64,000 nt of DNA from Anoplopoma fimbria (Eukaryota; Chordata; Actinopteri; Perciformes; Anoplopomatidae): assembly GCF_027596085.1 (NCBI RefSeq), contig NC_072457.1:28366297-28430296 (forward strand), written 5' to 3'. Position numbers and translations under genes: made by a program. Below the pieces are notes generated by a model. The model made no database searches, was not told the origin of the DNA, and worked only from the letters and a program-made list of their open reading frames with translations. The stretch's first letter is position 1. Each line of letters opens with the position of its first letter. Positions 34,933 through 48,838 of this stretch are shown piece after piece.

Positions 34933-35327
34933 GGTAGCGGATGGAAAAGAGGCCCTGGAGCTCCCCGCATGGCCAAGCGACGAAATTACAACGTGTAGGG
35001 CGGACGGGGTGTATCTGTCCAACCAGTGCAACGAGGATGGTGCTCTACCCAACGTGTATGATCCGGAATGAGTTTGTAACGCTGTGTTTTAATGCTTTAG
35101 CGCAAACCTGAAAGCGGTGAAGTTGGACATGAGCTAGCAGCGGGCTAACAGAGCTAGCTAGCTGTCCCGCTCCTCCTGCCGCTGTCTCGACGTGACTCAC
35201 TCGCTGTCAGTGAAAGCATCGGGCTGCTCCTGGGTGGTGGTGGTGTCGTCTGGCTGCCGATGACTCTCGGTCGACCGGGGACAAAGAGACTCAAGCAACG
35301 AAGCCACAATCAGTGAGTGGAGTAACG
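34720..35327. promoter_or_regulatory. Divergent gga1/micall1 promoter region
   Basis: 608 bp between opposed start codons, CpG-rich, with seven CGCG-containing 20-bp repeats at the gga1 end and a GC-rich stretch toward micall1. No TATA box recognised. Likely a shared CpG-type promoter. Confidence 0.6.
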
Positions 35328-37626
35328 ATGGGGTCTCTGAAGGCTCTGCAGGAGTGGTGTCGGATCCAGTGTGAGCACTACGACGACGTGGAGGTGAAGG
35401 ACATGTCTGCGTCCTTTAGGGACGGGCTGGCGTTTTGTGCCATAATACATCGTTACAGACCAGAGCTGATGTAAGTATAGTCATACATGTACACTTATAT
35501 TATTATTATATTATTATATTCCTTTATTGATCCCCATGGGGAAATTCAACTGTTGCAGCAGCTCAACTACACAGACACAGACAATAAATACACATACTAT
35601 ACAACTACACAGACAATAAATACACATACTATACAACTACACAGACAATAAATACACATACTATACAACTACACAGACAATAAATACACATACTATACAA
35701 CTACACAGACAATAAATACACATACTATACAACTACACAGACAATAAATACACATACTATACAACTACACAGACACAGACAATAAATACACATACTATAC
35801 ATATATAGTGGAAGAGGATACATTGTTTTAAGAAGTGACAGGCTGGTTTTCAAGTGCTGTAGTCATTTGAATGTTAATCCATTTAAATACAAATACTGAA
35901 CAAACTCAGTAGCCTGTCGGATGTGAAATCATGTTGCTCTAGATAAATCAATGAAGTGTTTTAAGGACTTGGATTATGAAAGGCTCCTGTTAAACAAGGT
36001 TACTTCCCCCTCTTTTTGAATACATTTAAGGTTCAACACAATCGGAAGCACAACTGCATATGATATTAGTCTTTAGATAACTTGCCATATCTGTAACATC
36101 TTTATCACAGTCATATGTTTTAATGAAGTTTGTTTGTGTGTGTGATCATAGCCAAACACACTAAAAATATGTTTTAGGAGCATTGTACAGTGAGAGGCCA
36201 GAGTGCTGTGATTAACTCAAGCTGACAAGCCAAGCCCTGTCTGTAACAACACACCCTCCTCTCTGCATTTTACACCCACACACACATTACAGAAGCCACC
36301 ACGAAACACAACCACACTATCAGTGTGACTAAAAAGGATTATCCGGAAGAAGAAATGCCATTGTTTTGGTAGAGGCTAAAGTCAGAAAATCACTTATTTA
36401 ACTAAGAGTTAATGCATGAATTTGACCAGCTTTTGCTCAAAGGCCCTAAAAGGTTATTTGGTGAGGAACAGCCTTTCAGTGCTTTGATTTCTGAAATAAG
36501 AGGGCCATTATGTTAGTTTGTTACCAATATTGTATAACTTGTGTATCGAGGCAGAAAAATCATTTGATATGAAATGTTTCCACTATTTGCATAGCTACAG
36601 TAACTTTTGAGAAGCACTAGTCCTGTGTATCACAATGAGCCTCAGTGTAGCTCAGTGGGAAGGGCCCTCTGTTGACAGCATTAAATTGGTGGTTGAAGTC
36701 CTTCTGAAAGAAGTCCACCACCCTTGTTGTCGTAGGAAGATTGTGTAAAAGCAGCCAGTTAATGCCATGTTATGTCCCTCTTTTCTCCTAGTGGGGAAAA
36801 TGTGGTGTGATGGAATGCTTTTTAGACAATAGGCATCTTGCTCATGCTGCTAACCTCTCAGGTGGTCCAGGTTTTTGTGAGAAAACTGGACTATGCTTGG
36901 ATGGTAGTTGAGCAAACATTCACTGAACCAGTCACTGAAGGACAAGTCAGTGAAGTGGAATATAGTCTATCTGCAGTAAAGCTGAAAGTAAGAGAGTGGA
37001 CAAATCCTAAATACCCAGCTTTCAAGCTCTGCCTCTTCAATTTGTGATCCAGCATGTCTCCCCGTTCAGCCCTCTGTCTAGCTGTAGTGGCCCAACGGAA
37101 CTCTCTCTGATCCAGACAGACAGTTCGTCAGGCTAATCTGCAGCTGAGACCTCCGCCTGTCAAACTGGATTTAGCTCTAATACTGGGCCTGGCCATTGTA
37201 TGGTGACCCTGCCTGCACTCTGCAGCCAGTGTATTCTCATCAAAGTACAACACACTGATGCAGAGGAGGGACAGGACTCAGTGCAGCAAATGGCCTCATC
37301 TCAATTTCGGCCGAGGTTAACTGTCACTAAACCCACTGGAGAGGAAGTAGACATGGCTGCGAGTAACAATCCATGTCCTATATAACCCAAGTGCATGGAA
37401 CAGTGACACGGAGGTCAAAATTGCATTTAAATTGAATGTTCATAAAATGCTCCAGCACAAGAGTTCCTGTCTGCCTGAACCAGATTTAGCAGATATACTG
37501 GTTTACCCAGGTTTTGATCATGTGGATTTTAAATGCCTAATGTGTGCTCGCGCACATTAGCATGAGGAACAAATGCTGTGTACTGGCTTTCATTTTAAAT
37601 AAACATAGTTATTCATAGAATCCATA

Positions 37627-37707
<81 letters not shown>

Positions 37708-40700
37708 CTCCCCATCAGTCCTCTCTCCCAAAATAAACCTTGGAGCGAGACTCAGTGGATTAGGTTCGCAATTCTGATCACATACTGCACTTCATTCATG
37801 TCAGTATGTCTGTTCTGCGAGTGTCAAAAATTGGAAAACTGTTTTTAAAGTAGCTGAAGATCTGATATAGTGGACTTGTGTGGACATGGTCTTGATATTA
37901 GAGCTGCTGCTCAGTGTGTTTGTGACCATGGGAACTAGATTAGAGAGAACAGAGGTCACTTTGTGTGGCTCCAACACGGAGCTCATTCACAGGGTTTTTC
38001 CTTCTTGAGAGTTCCACATGGTCTCCACAAGCTCTTACCAGGGTCATGGTGTTTTTTTCCTGCCACACTGTTGTCCTACTATTACACACCATCAACTTAC
38101 GTTTACCTACGCACACAGCCACACTTTCATCCCAGAACACCTCAGACATTTTCCAGTTTTACTGCAGGATGTTTACTGGAGAGAGCCTGGTGTTCGTTCG
38201 TCGCCCCTGGCATTTCAAAGCAGAGCCTTGTAATTATCAGCCCATCAGTCCTGTTCGGTGCTGGAGCTCTTTCCTTTTGTACCGGCACATCAGGCATCAT
38301 TTATGTGTAGTGTGGGACCGGTTGTGAACTTTTGGTCTGGAAGCTTAACTGCTCACCATTACTTCATGTCATGCTGTCAGGCCAATATTAGCTTGTTGAT
38401 GGTTCATAACATATGTGGAAATAGGTCAGCAAACTCAATCAGTACCACCCTACATCAGCATGGCTAATTACTTCTTTATGGTCTTCTGCTGTGAAACACT
38501 GCTGACATAAAGGAGATACCATGATCTGCAGTTGTTGCAGGCTATATAACTGTACACTGACTACCTGCATGTACAGCCTTATCTCAAATGTTTTCAATTT
38601 TCTAAAACAATTCTGTCTTGTCATTTCAGTGACTTTGGCTCGCTGTCTAAAGAGAATGTGTACGAGAACAACCGACTGGTGAGTAATTTTTTATCACTGT
38701 ATGTTTTGAGGTTTTAGCACTCCCATGATGTTTTGTTGCATGATGTTTTCATTTTGGGAGACAGTTTGTTCTTGATGGGTGGGTGAAATCACCTATGTGG
38801 TTTCAGGCACTGAATCCGTCACTGCACGTGCTTCATTCAGCCATAAAAGTCACGTTGGGTGTGTCTTCAGAGTATTTGACTGTCCGTGTAAAGAGCAGTG
38901 TTACTTAATCCGGATGGAATCTGACCAGGGAAAAGAGGGAGCAAGCCAGAGCTTCCAATGTAAAAAAAAACCCCCAAAAAACCTTAACACAAGTTTGTGC
39001 AGAGACGACATAAAGAGGATTTTAAGTGCAAAAGCGCTGAATTTGCAGCTTATAAGTCTGGTGGTTAGAATCCAATAAATAACTCTTTTTAGATCACATT
39101 TCCCTCGTTGAGTTTTTCCACATCGTCTGTAATCAGAACATTGAGGGAGTCTCCTAATTTCCAGTCTGAGCTAAGCTTTGGCAGCTCTCTGCTGCTGTTT
39201 GCAAATTTTTAATCCAACATCTTTCAGGGAAAGTGAGGCAGCTGGAGGTAGCATGAGGAACAAATGCTGTGTACTGGCTTTCATTTTAAATAAACATAGT
39301 TATTCATAGAATCCATAAATGTTAAAAGGACTCAAAGCACTTAAGTCCGATTTTACTATTAAGGAGCCAGATTTGAGCTCCTTAAATCAGTTAATGGTTT
39401 TCTCTATCTTAGTAGTCTTTTTCTAATGCCCCTGTCATATATGATATATACACAGCACAGGCTCTACTTCACAAGTAGCCCATGTTTGACCCTGTTCATA
39501 TATGACCGATTGTCACAGGTTGATTCCTTTCTGTCAGTGTTCAGAGATTCACTTACACACGTTACTGCTTACTGTAGAATCAAACCAAATAAAATAATGT
39601 AGGTAGCAAATAATATTACGGTAACAGTCTGTTTCAGTTCCCTCCAATTGCTCAAATTCAGTCGATCACCCGTGTACTCTCACTTTCTCTCTTTGTGTTT
39701 TTTTTTTTCATGTTAAAATAATATTGGGCAATTTATTGGATTTCTTTTAAACCTTCAACATTGGGAAAATCAAGTTATTGCAGCGTGCGTTAAAAGTTTA
39801 CGTTCATTCATAAAGTAACTTGGGTGATGGCTGTCCCTACCTGCTGGGTAGTTAACGTTAGCTAACTGCTGTTTGCATACAGAGACACAACCATGAGCAC
39901 ATTCATTTGTAAGCTTACTTTTCTGCTGTATCCGTGTGGAAATGTATATTAGAGTGCTTGGTCACAGCAGAGGGCATTGACAGCCTATAGCGGTACGGAT
40001 AAGCTGCATTCTTTTGAATATCCAGATCAACCATAGCCTCTTGGGCGGTGCAAGCCTATTACTATTCTAGCTTAACAGCCTTTGACAAAATCAAATTAAA
40101 TTTACATTCATAAAAAATATTTATCTTCAATAGAAAAAGCCATTTACCAAAGTATCAAACTTACATTAAATTGAGGTCTTGAGGATGTTCATGAAGGCAG
40201 GTCAGGTGACCCAGGTTGCGTAGCTTGTCTGACCTTCTTCGCTGTGTCATTCTAGAGGTTGTATGACTCAAAGGCACATCCTGAGTTAGACCAATTTCAA
40301 AGAACCAGATTGTTCAGTTTCTAGTCACGCATTAAAAATGTTTTTAACTGACTGCACTTAATGTAGTTCGTTTATCAAAATATCGCATTTTGCTCAAAAC
40401 AGGCTCAGAAAAATGGCCCCATTAACATTTTCATCAGCGAATTGTTAACTTCTTTTCTAGAGCATTTGTCCATTTCAAATAAATTGCAGGAAAGTGGTTA
40501 GTTTGAATCAGTAAACATTTTATCTGTCAACCAGGTATTATTGTATTAATATTGTTAAATGCAGTACCATGCATTTGATTAATTTATCTTTGCACGTGTG
40601 TAGCATTTGCTGTCTGGGTTATTTCAGTGTTGTGTGACTGCCAATGATTGTATCCCTTTTTGTTATGTAACTGTACCCCGGTCTCATTTCCTCAGTGGAA

Positions 40701-43700
40701 TTTTTTCATTAGACCGATGGTTATCCTCAAAGAACAGAACATTGCATTATCATCAAATGAAAACGATGTTTTGGCAGCAGTTATATAATTATCAGGTATG
40801 TGCTCATTGGTAGGCTGTGGCAAGCATGTTTCTTTTTAAACACATGCAACAAAGACATTATTCTGTCCTCAGTTTCTGCATGTTTAAATTAAGACACAAC
40901 ACATAACTGGAAAGATACCCAGATTAAGCATTTCATTTTTTCATGGCATGCAGTAACTCACCTACTCATAGCGGTATCCAGCAATGCAGATAGTTTTGGT
41001 TTTATTTGCAGAGGTTTGAGATTTCAGTCTCCAAGATTTCTCCTGCTCCCCCAGTACCATTAAAGTAAATGGAACTTTGTTTAAGCTCGAAGCATTAAAG
41101 AGTTTTTTAAAATCCCAACAGCAACGTGTCTTTTTCCATAAACATTGTCCCAGTTCCTGAGGATGATCCACTTACCTCACTGTCAAAACTTTCCATTGCA
41201 GCTCCTCTATGCCATAGAAAAAGTCCAAAACACTGGGGAAAATCAGACCAAAATGCCACAATGAGTTGAAATATTAATAAGTTATCAATGTCTGTTAAAT
41301 TGTACTTAGTCAGATTTCCCCCCTAAAGCAAGTTAGTTCATAAATCACTGTATTTGGTTACAATTGGTCATCATTATTATTATTATGATTATTATTAATT
41401 GTATGCATGCATATAAACACGCTTACTGTCAGCATCTTACTAATCCACATCCCTCCGCTGTCTTTGCTTCATCGTAGGCCTTTGAAGTGGCAGAGACACA
41501 GCTGGGGATCCCAGCCCTGTTGGACCCAGAAGACATGGTGTCCATGAAAGTGCCTGACCGTCTCAGCATCATCACATACGTCTCCCAGTACTACAACTTC
41601 TTCAACAACAAGTCTCAAGGTTGGTACAATCAATTTATTTGGATTTCACTTCAAGCACTGTGCACAAAAAATGTCTCTGTTGTTCCAACAATAATATAAT
41701 TTGTTTGCATCATGAACTGATGATCTTTTTTTTCTGTAGCAAACCCCCCTTGCATGAAAAGGCTGAGTTCTGTCGGTCTTAATGAGCCAGCCCAGAAAAG
41801 GCCACCAACCCCTTTGGAAGACAAAGTGGTTGAGTCTGAGGTAAGAACAAGAAACGGGAATTACCCTGTGCATGTATTGATATTGATATTGATCTTTTTT
41901 TTACTCTCAGCCACACATAATAACTTTTAATCTCTGCATCACTGAACTACATTATGTCTGCATGAAACTCTAGTTACATCTTAACAATCTCTATTATTTG
42001 AGTGCATTTTTATGGTGTCCTTTTGAAGGCCCAGGTAACCACTAAACGGCCCACCGTTTTTAAAAATGATATTGCTGTGTATCTGAAGCCTTGGATTATG
42101 TAAGTTTAAATCTGCATGTGCTATTTGGGGACATTAAGTCATCAGATCTGTACAATACAAATCCCATCCTGCCATTGCAGTACAACAATCCCACATAAGT
42201 GTTTTTATAATTACTACTTCCTTGTGTGGGCTTTGTATTGCACAGCAGGGGAAAAGCTAAGCAGCAGAGGTAGAGTAAGTCTATAAAGATAGCCTCTGTA
42301 TCCTGTCTCTCTTTTCTTTCGCATGCCTTCAACTTCTTTCCTCCATCGCCATACTTCCGTGTACTGGCCACCTCCTCCTCCCCCCTTCTTTAGATGGAAA
42401 TCCATTCCACTCCCTCTTCTTCCTGCTCTTCTTCCTCATCCCATCTGATCCCCGGTCCACTCTCTGGTCCTGAGCCTAGGCAGTAGGGTGGGGGTGGGCT
42501 AGAAGGTGAAAACAAAACGGTTAGATCAGTTAAGCCTTTTAAAAAAATAAATACTAACAGTAGTACCATCCTAACACTGTGTGCCAAGTTTTTGCAATGC
42601 TGCTTACCCCTTTTTTACTTAACACAAAACAATAATTAAAAAAAATAAAGCGATCCGTCCTAAACATTAATCATATCCTAAAAATGTGCCTCCCGGAGCC
42701 ACTAACCCAAGCTGTTTGGATTTTGTTACTAATAAAAACTTAAAAATGACACATATTTTTCTATTAATTTAAATGATGTTTTAAACTGAAGGGATGAAAA
42801 GAAGTATGCAGTTCAACCACATGAATCAATGAGCAGTAGATGTCACATTAATGGAGCAGAGGTAGCCAGCTAAACAAAATTGAACAATCCACATCCTCAA
42901 ATCCTGACTCCGTGTTTGATCTCCCCGTCCACCATTACTCTCCATCTTCCCCCCCCTTCCCCTGACGTCTCCCCTCTCCCTGTGAACAACATCCCGGTTG
43001 CTTGCACTAGCCGACCCAGCCTGCGCAGACGGGTGTAGAAGCGATTGTAGCAGTCAAGCGCAGCACACTCAGCAGCACCTGTGCCGCCTGCCAGAAACAT
43101 GTCCACCTGGTGCAGAGATTTCTGGTGGACGGCAAGCTCTTTCATCGCAACTGCTTCAGGTGAGCAACGCCGCTACAGCTACTGTCTACCTGTGTGTTGT
43201 ACTCGGCAACACTTGTTGTTACTGAGATTGTTAATACATTGCTTGGCTTTGGCTGAAGAAATGCCTGCCATGAATATTGCCAATCACTGGACCTGATTTT
43301 ATGAAAATCTAAAGGAGAATAACTTAAACAGTAATAAATGAGTTAATGCGTTTTGGCAGACTTGTGCTCATGTTATTCATTTTTTGTAACTTTATATCTC
43401 AACAATCTTTATGCACTTCTTACTGTCGTCCTGTGTCATTGTTGTCTCAGGTGCACAGAGTGTCACAGCACTTTGCTTCCTGGATCTTACAAATTAGGAA
43501 GCAACGCTGGGGCCTTGGTCTGTACACATCACCTTGCAAGGCATGCTTTAGCCAATCAGAACGGCCGGCCAGATCTTAGTAAGAAACCAGTGGTAGATCA
43601 GTCTGCCAGGATTGGTCGCAGCCCAACTCCTCACACCTCGCCCTCTGAGAGGGACCGAGCAAAGACTCCTTCTCCAGTAAGCCAAACAAATGAAACTGAC

Positions 43701-46700
43701 ATGCCTGCTAATGACTCTGCCTCAGTCACTGTTGTTATAACAAATGCAGCGGACTCTTTGGAAAAAGAAAAAGTGATTGACGGCAGTGGAGAGACAGAGC
43801 GGATACCTCGTTCTTGTTCTCCTCCCAACCCTTTTGATGAGAGCGATGAAGAAGAGGAAGAGGTGGAGAAAGAGGAAGATGCTAAAACACCAGCCAAATT
43901 AACGGTCAATGGGGACCTCCCTGCTACGCCGATCAGTCATCGTGAAGGTGCCAGTCGGCCAGTACCGGCACCTCGGCGGGTCTCCGACCCAACCCCTCCT
44001 CCTCGCCCTGCCCCTCGGGTTCGGTTACCCCGTACGACAGACAACCTTACAGTCGGTAAGTGCTCACTGCAGAACATAAATGATTAAATATAAAGGATCT
44101 GTTGATGTTCATCTTTACATTTATCTTGAAATCACAGGTGAATACCAGAAGCCTCCAATTCCTCCCAAACCTCGAGAAAGATCACAGTCTCCTAGAAGGT
44201 AGCTGAACTTTACTTTAATGTCTCTTTTTCCATCCTACATTTCATTGACCTTAACCATATCTTCATTGTCTGTCTCAGTTTTGAATTACACCTTGTTACA
44301 TAACGTTTCTTGACCCTCCATGCCTCCATTTGGCTGTATTTTGTTGTGTTCCCCTCTGTGACCCCTCCATCCCTATTTGTGTATCTCACTGTCCAGCCTG
44401 TCAAGTGGCTCCCATAAACCCAAAGACCCACCTTGGCTCGCCCTGGTCCAATCAGAAAACAAGAAGAAGAAAGCCCCTCCCCCTCCCCCTACAGGACTGG
44501 CAACCCCTCCCAATATAGGCTCTCTGTCCTCTCTCAAAGGAGAGGGCTCCAGACCCAGCACACCCCCCGTACCCGCCAACCCATTCGATGACGATGATGA
44601 TGAAGATGAAAATGACGAGGTAGCAGAAGAAGAGGGGAGCGGCGGAAGTGCAATTCCACCCACAGTTGTGGCTAGTCACCCGTGGTACAGCATCTCTCAG
44701 GCAGCTGACGCGACAGGTGCAGACACTCCCCCTAGTGGAGGAAGCTCATCCCGCTCTGCAAGCCCCGGGAGCGCAAAGGGCAAGAAACGGCTGGCACCCC
44801 GTGCTCCTCAGCCACCTGCAGGTCACCAAGGTCAGTATGATCAGCAGCTGTGCTTCCTTTGTGTTTTATCTACCTAGCCGTTTGTCATTTAGTACAGAAA
44901 TGAAATGCAAAGACAACACTATACATTTATTCAAGTTCCTTTTATCGCCATCTCACCTAATCAGCTAGTTCGTACTTTGTGGAGACATGAATATGATAAA
45001 GTTACCCTTCAAGTGGTTCTGTAGGAATTGTAAGTTTGTGGAGGAGAACATGCGTTTGCAATTTTATATTGTTTTTTTGATACTTTGTTCCAGATCTCTT
45101 CAGGTTTATGACTGTTATGTTTTGCAAACTGTAATCTTGATTGTTGTAATCTTGTCAGCATAACCTGAGGTTATGCTGATGGAGTCATGTATTGTCTCTG
45201 ACAGCTCTACAATGAGTCTCCTATATCCTGTGTAGTGTTCTTAATCTGTTGTAGTGGAGTATTTCTCCAACCTTCTGTCATCTACTACACTAGTCCTCTG
45301 TGGTCTACCAAGTCCTTCATACCTGCAGAGTTCCTCATTGTGTTCTCCCTTCATCACAGTGTACCAAACTGTTGTTTTTATCCCATTATTTTTCTGTATC
45401 AGATTCTTCATCCTCATCATAGTCTGTTCACTGTCGGTGCCACTTCCTTTTCCTCACTGACATGTCCTCATGTTGAGAAACAAATGCTTAATGTCACACC
45501 TACAAAGAACTTGTTACCCATAACTTTCTCTTTTTTACATTTAGTAACTTTCAGACAAAACACACCTTTTAACATTGATTTACAGTTTACAAATGGTAAG
45601 GGCTCTAAATCCAAAACATCCTATTGTTGAACAGCTTATTCAATGTGGATTCTAACACTAACATTTACAATTTAAGTTGGTTGAACTCTGACAGTGAGTA
45701 CAAAAAGAAAAACAGAGCAGAATGTTATATTTATTCATTGTTTTTTTTTGTTCTTTTCCCCATTTCCTCTATATTCCAATCTGTCTCAACTTCTTTGATT
45801 TTTACTAAACCTCCCTTCCTCTTCAGTTCTCTCTCACTCTCAGCCCTCCTCTTGCTCCCCCTCTCCAGCTCTCAGCACAGAGAGTCTGTCCTCTGGCTCG
45901 GATCACAGCTCCTCCCATCCCCATTTGGGTGGCAGTGCCAGCAGCGACCAGGAACACGCCTTCACCAAAAGTGTCTCAGAGCCTTCCATCTGTTCACCGT
46001 GCAACTCTACGCCATCACCATCCTCCTCCTCAACCGAGCGTCTTCCCCATCCTTCCCTAAGCCCCTACCCTTCTCCCATGCCATCAAATGCCAGCTCAGC
46101 TCCAGCGACTCCACAGCCAAGTCGCAGCTTTGGGACCAAAGGGACCGTAGACCCTCCACCGCGACCCCTGACGACCCCCAGCCCATTGGCCTCAGGAGCC
46201 ACCCAATCACACAATAAGGTAATAGGTCCACCTCCAAATATACCAATAGAAAGCAATGCACTTTGCACTTTATATTCCAGCTTTATCTCTCTTCTCATTT
46301 TAGCGGATCTGTAAAGAGAACCCGTTCAACAGGAAAGCTTCTCCCTCCCCGGCTAAATCTAAATCCAAACCACCAAAAGGCCCTCGTCCTGCCAGACCCC
46401 CGGCCCCCGGCCATGGCTTCCCTCTTATCAAACGCAAGGTAGAAAAACTCAAGACAACATACACTGTATGCTTTAGCATAATAAAAAAAGAAATATAGAA
46501 CGCATGAAGAAGTTCTCAAATGATCCGTCTTGTCCGAACATCCTTCCAGGTGCAGTCAGACCAGTACATCCCAGTAGAGGACATCCACGGGGAGATGGGT
46601 CAGCTGGAGAAGCAGCTGGATGAACTGGAGCAGACCGGAGTGGAGCTGGAGAAGAAGCTGAGAGACAACCCTAACGGTAACACATCACACTATTTTTACT

Positions 46701-48788
46701 GGAGTTTCTTAAGAACAGGTTCAATCAGGTGAAGGCCAGTTACATCTTGTGAATGATTTCCCCACATACAGTGCATAAAAGTTAGGTTCACTATATTCCA
46801 AATTGAAAACTTTACTAAAATGATGGTGTAGCTCACAAAAGTATTATAAAAGATTATAAAATAATTAAAAAAATGTTCACTCAGAGAAAAAGAGGAGAAG
46901 GCAATATCCCAAGATTTGACTTGAAAGAACTATAATTGATAATAGAAACATTGCATGTATATCTCTTTGTTCCTCTTTTGTGTTTCCAGATGAGGATGAG
47001 GAGCACCTGTTGGTGGACTGGTTCACTCTCATCCATGAGAAACATCTTTTAGTACGACGAGAAGCTGAGCTTGTCTACACGTACGTATGAGACAGCAGCA
47101 AAAGGCAAATGATAGAATCACAAGCCTTTTAAGGTCGATTAGTTTTTTATCCTTCACTTAAAAGCACATTGTGTAACATTTAGGGTTAATTGTTGGCAGA
47201 AACTGAATATAATATTCATAACTATGCTTTCATTAGTGTATAACCGCCTGAAGCATTGATGTGTTTTCTTTAGCTTAAAATATCCATTCATATCTAGTAA
47301 GGAGCGCGTTCTCTTCCAAGGATAAACCGAACACTGGCTCTTGCGAAAGCATTTTGCGTTTAGAGATGGATGGATACCAAAACCCGGTATTAAACGGGCC
47401 CCGCTGCAAAATAATAAAAGACAGAGTATTGATAAGCTCAATGAAGACAAATATGGACAGAGTATTAGTAAGAGTATTGATATGAGTAGCTCTTAGTTGC
47501 ACTAAAATCCTGAAGATAACTTTCCCTACCTGAAGGCCATTGTAGTTCTTTGGGGTGAGCCGAGGGGTATCTTGTTGGTTTCGATCTGCAACTCACCACT
47601 TGATGCCACTAAATCTTACACACTGTTCCTTTAATTTGCTCCTTCACATCTCTGTGCGCTGGGTAATAGTTGGTTAGAAAAGGTTTTCAGGGATACTACG
47701 CCCAGCTTTTTTTTAATGCAGCTGACTCATTCAGTTATCTAATAAGCCAAGTTACTGTGCTTGATTTAGTATCCCCGGTCATCGACGTTACAATACAAAT
47801 TTAAAAGTGAAGTATTAAATTGTCGGTTACCAGTGTGTAAAGTTCAGTGTAAATGTTGCTCACTACAGAGCGAAGCAGCAGAACCTTGAAGAGAGACAAG
47901 CTGACGTGGAGTATGAGCTGAGGTGTCTCCTCAACAAACCAGGTGTGTTTTGCCCCATCATGTTAAGAAAACGTATAGTCAAGTCCAATGTCTGCCCTGT
48001 ATATATTTGTGTGTAATGCTTGAAAAAAATGACTGCCATCCAGACTTAAGCTGTACATCTACACACGTATACTAAAGAAAATATTCTATAGTTTGTTTTT
48101 TTTTTAAATCTGTAACAGAAAAATTACATTTGTACATGGGTTCAATAAATCCTAGCCCTCTGATCATCAGAGAACTCTTAAAATGTAATAATTTACTATC
48201 ATCCTTTCCTTCTCCAGAGAAAGACTGGACAGAGGAGGACAAGAGTCGGGAGCAGGAGTTGATGGCTGGGCTGGTTACCATCATTGAACAGCGCAACCAA
48301 ATTGTCAACAGCATGGACCAGGACCGGCAGAGGTAATCATAGCAATTAACTGTTTCTCTGAAGGGACCCCACAGTGTTTTCATCAATGATACTCTGCAAT
48401 TACCAGCAATCTAACAGCCATTCTGTCACAGGGAAGAAGAGGAGGATAAACTTATGGAAGCCATGCTGAAGAAAAAAGGTAGGAGAAGGTGTAAGCTCCA
48501 TTTGTAGCGGGTTGAAGATAAGAATATTCGTTTAACTTAAAAAGTAAATGTGGCATCTCCGTTTTTCTTATTGCTCTTATTTTCTTATTTTTCTGATTTA
48601 AGAAACTATGTGAATTTTCGTAATTTTCGGACTTATTTTCATCCTCACCAGACTTCCATAAGGAACCGGACGTTGAACAGCAGAAGAAAAAAGGGGCAAA
48701 GTTCAAACCCATAAAGGTGCTCAAGCGGCTGAGCCATAAAGGAGAACCTGGCAAGAGTCACAGCCCCCGCAAGGAGAAAACACCGTAA
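35328..48788 (+). CDS. micall1: MICAL-like protein 1 (MICALL1), complete, 16 exons
   Basis: Exons: 35328-35470, 38630-38678, 41478-41619, 41740-41840, 43011-43159, 43451-44055, 44138-44198, 44397-44830, 45869-46218, 46304-46438, 46550-46676, 46990-47080, 47869-47942, 48218-48332, 48432-48478, 48652-48788. Total 2760 nt, 919 aa; phases agree. Domains: calponin-homology (1-110, [36 protein letters not shown]); LIM (about 169-235, [28 protein letters not shown]); acidic/Pro-rich linker; C-terminal bMERB (about 724-880, [51 protein letters not shown]). Three NPF motifs (residues 321, 478, 684), the first two followed by acidic runs, suit EHD EH-domain binding. MICALL1 scaffolds Rab8/Rab35 and EHD1 on tubular recycling endosomes. 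It lacks the MICAL monooxygenase domain, as expected. Confidence 0.96.
35496..35810 (-). repeat. LINE 3' tail plus 32-bp minisatellite, about 7 copies
   Basis: Read on the minus strand, GAATTTCCCCATGGGGATCA followed by ATAAAGG and AT-rich units is a Rex1-type LINE 3' end. Next to it (about 35565-35810) are seven near-identical copies of a 32-bp unit containing ACTACACAGACAATAAATAC. Located just inside micall1 intron 1. Confidence 0.85.
37558..37628 (+). repeat. Exact 71-bp direct repeat, copy 1
   Basis: Begins TAGCATGAGGAACAAATGCT and ends GAATCCATAAA. Identical at every base to 39249-39319. Copy 1 ends directly at the (CA)n run. Confidence 0.97.
37630..37704. repeat. (CA)n microsatellite
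   Basis: About 37 uninterrupted CA units in micall1 intron 1. Confidence 0.97.
38679..41477 (+). other. micall1 intron 2
   Basis: About 2.8-kb intron. Contains copy 2 of the 71-bp repeat (39249-39319). Short open frames show no family resemblance. Confidence 0.6.
39249..39319 (+). repeat. Exact 71-bp direct repeat, copy 2
   Basis: Base-for-base identical to 37558-37628, 1691 bp downstream and across coding exon 2 (38630-38678). Not followed by a CA run. Confidence 0.97.
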
Positions 48789-48838
48789 CAAGACAGATTC
48801 TCCCCAAAGAGGATATGAGACAGTTTTAAGAAGACTAA

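Larger units (their letters stand above)
35811..38629 (+). other. Rest of micall1 intron 1
   Basis: Noncoding intron sequence with a (CA)n microsatellite and one copy of an exact 71-bp repeat (37558-37628). No embedded gene recognised. Confidence 0.6.

Noticed and set aside
34617..35052. Minus-strand open frames of 119 and 101 residues with repeated KITRYVTKSRD
   Set aside because: They read through the 20-bp promoter repeats and gga1 exon 1 in wrong frames; treated as repeat artefacts apart from the noted uORF.
42029..42034. Six-nt microexon GCCCAG in micall1 intron 4
   Set aside because: It is flanked by plausible AG and GT, but six bases with weak context occur easily by chance.
42394..42477. 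Possible Ser-rich extra exon in micall1 intron 4 (after CCTTCTTTAG)
   Set aside because: The frame is open from the acceptor but ends in a TAG before any good donor; exon 4 joins exon 5 directly in phase, so it is not called.
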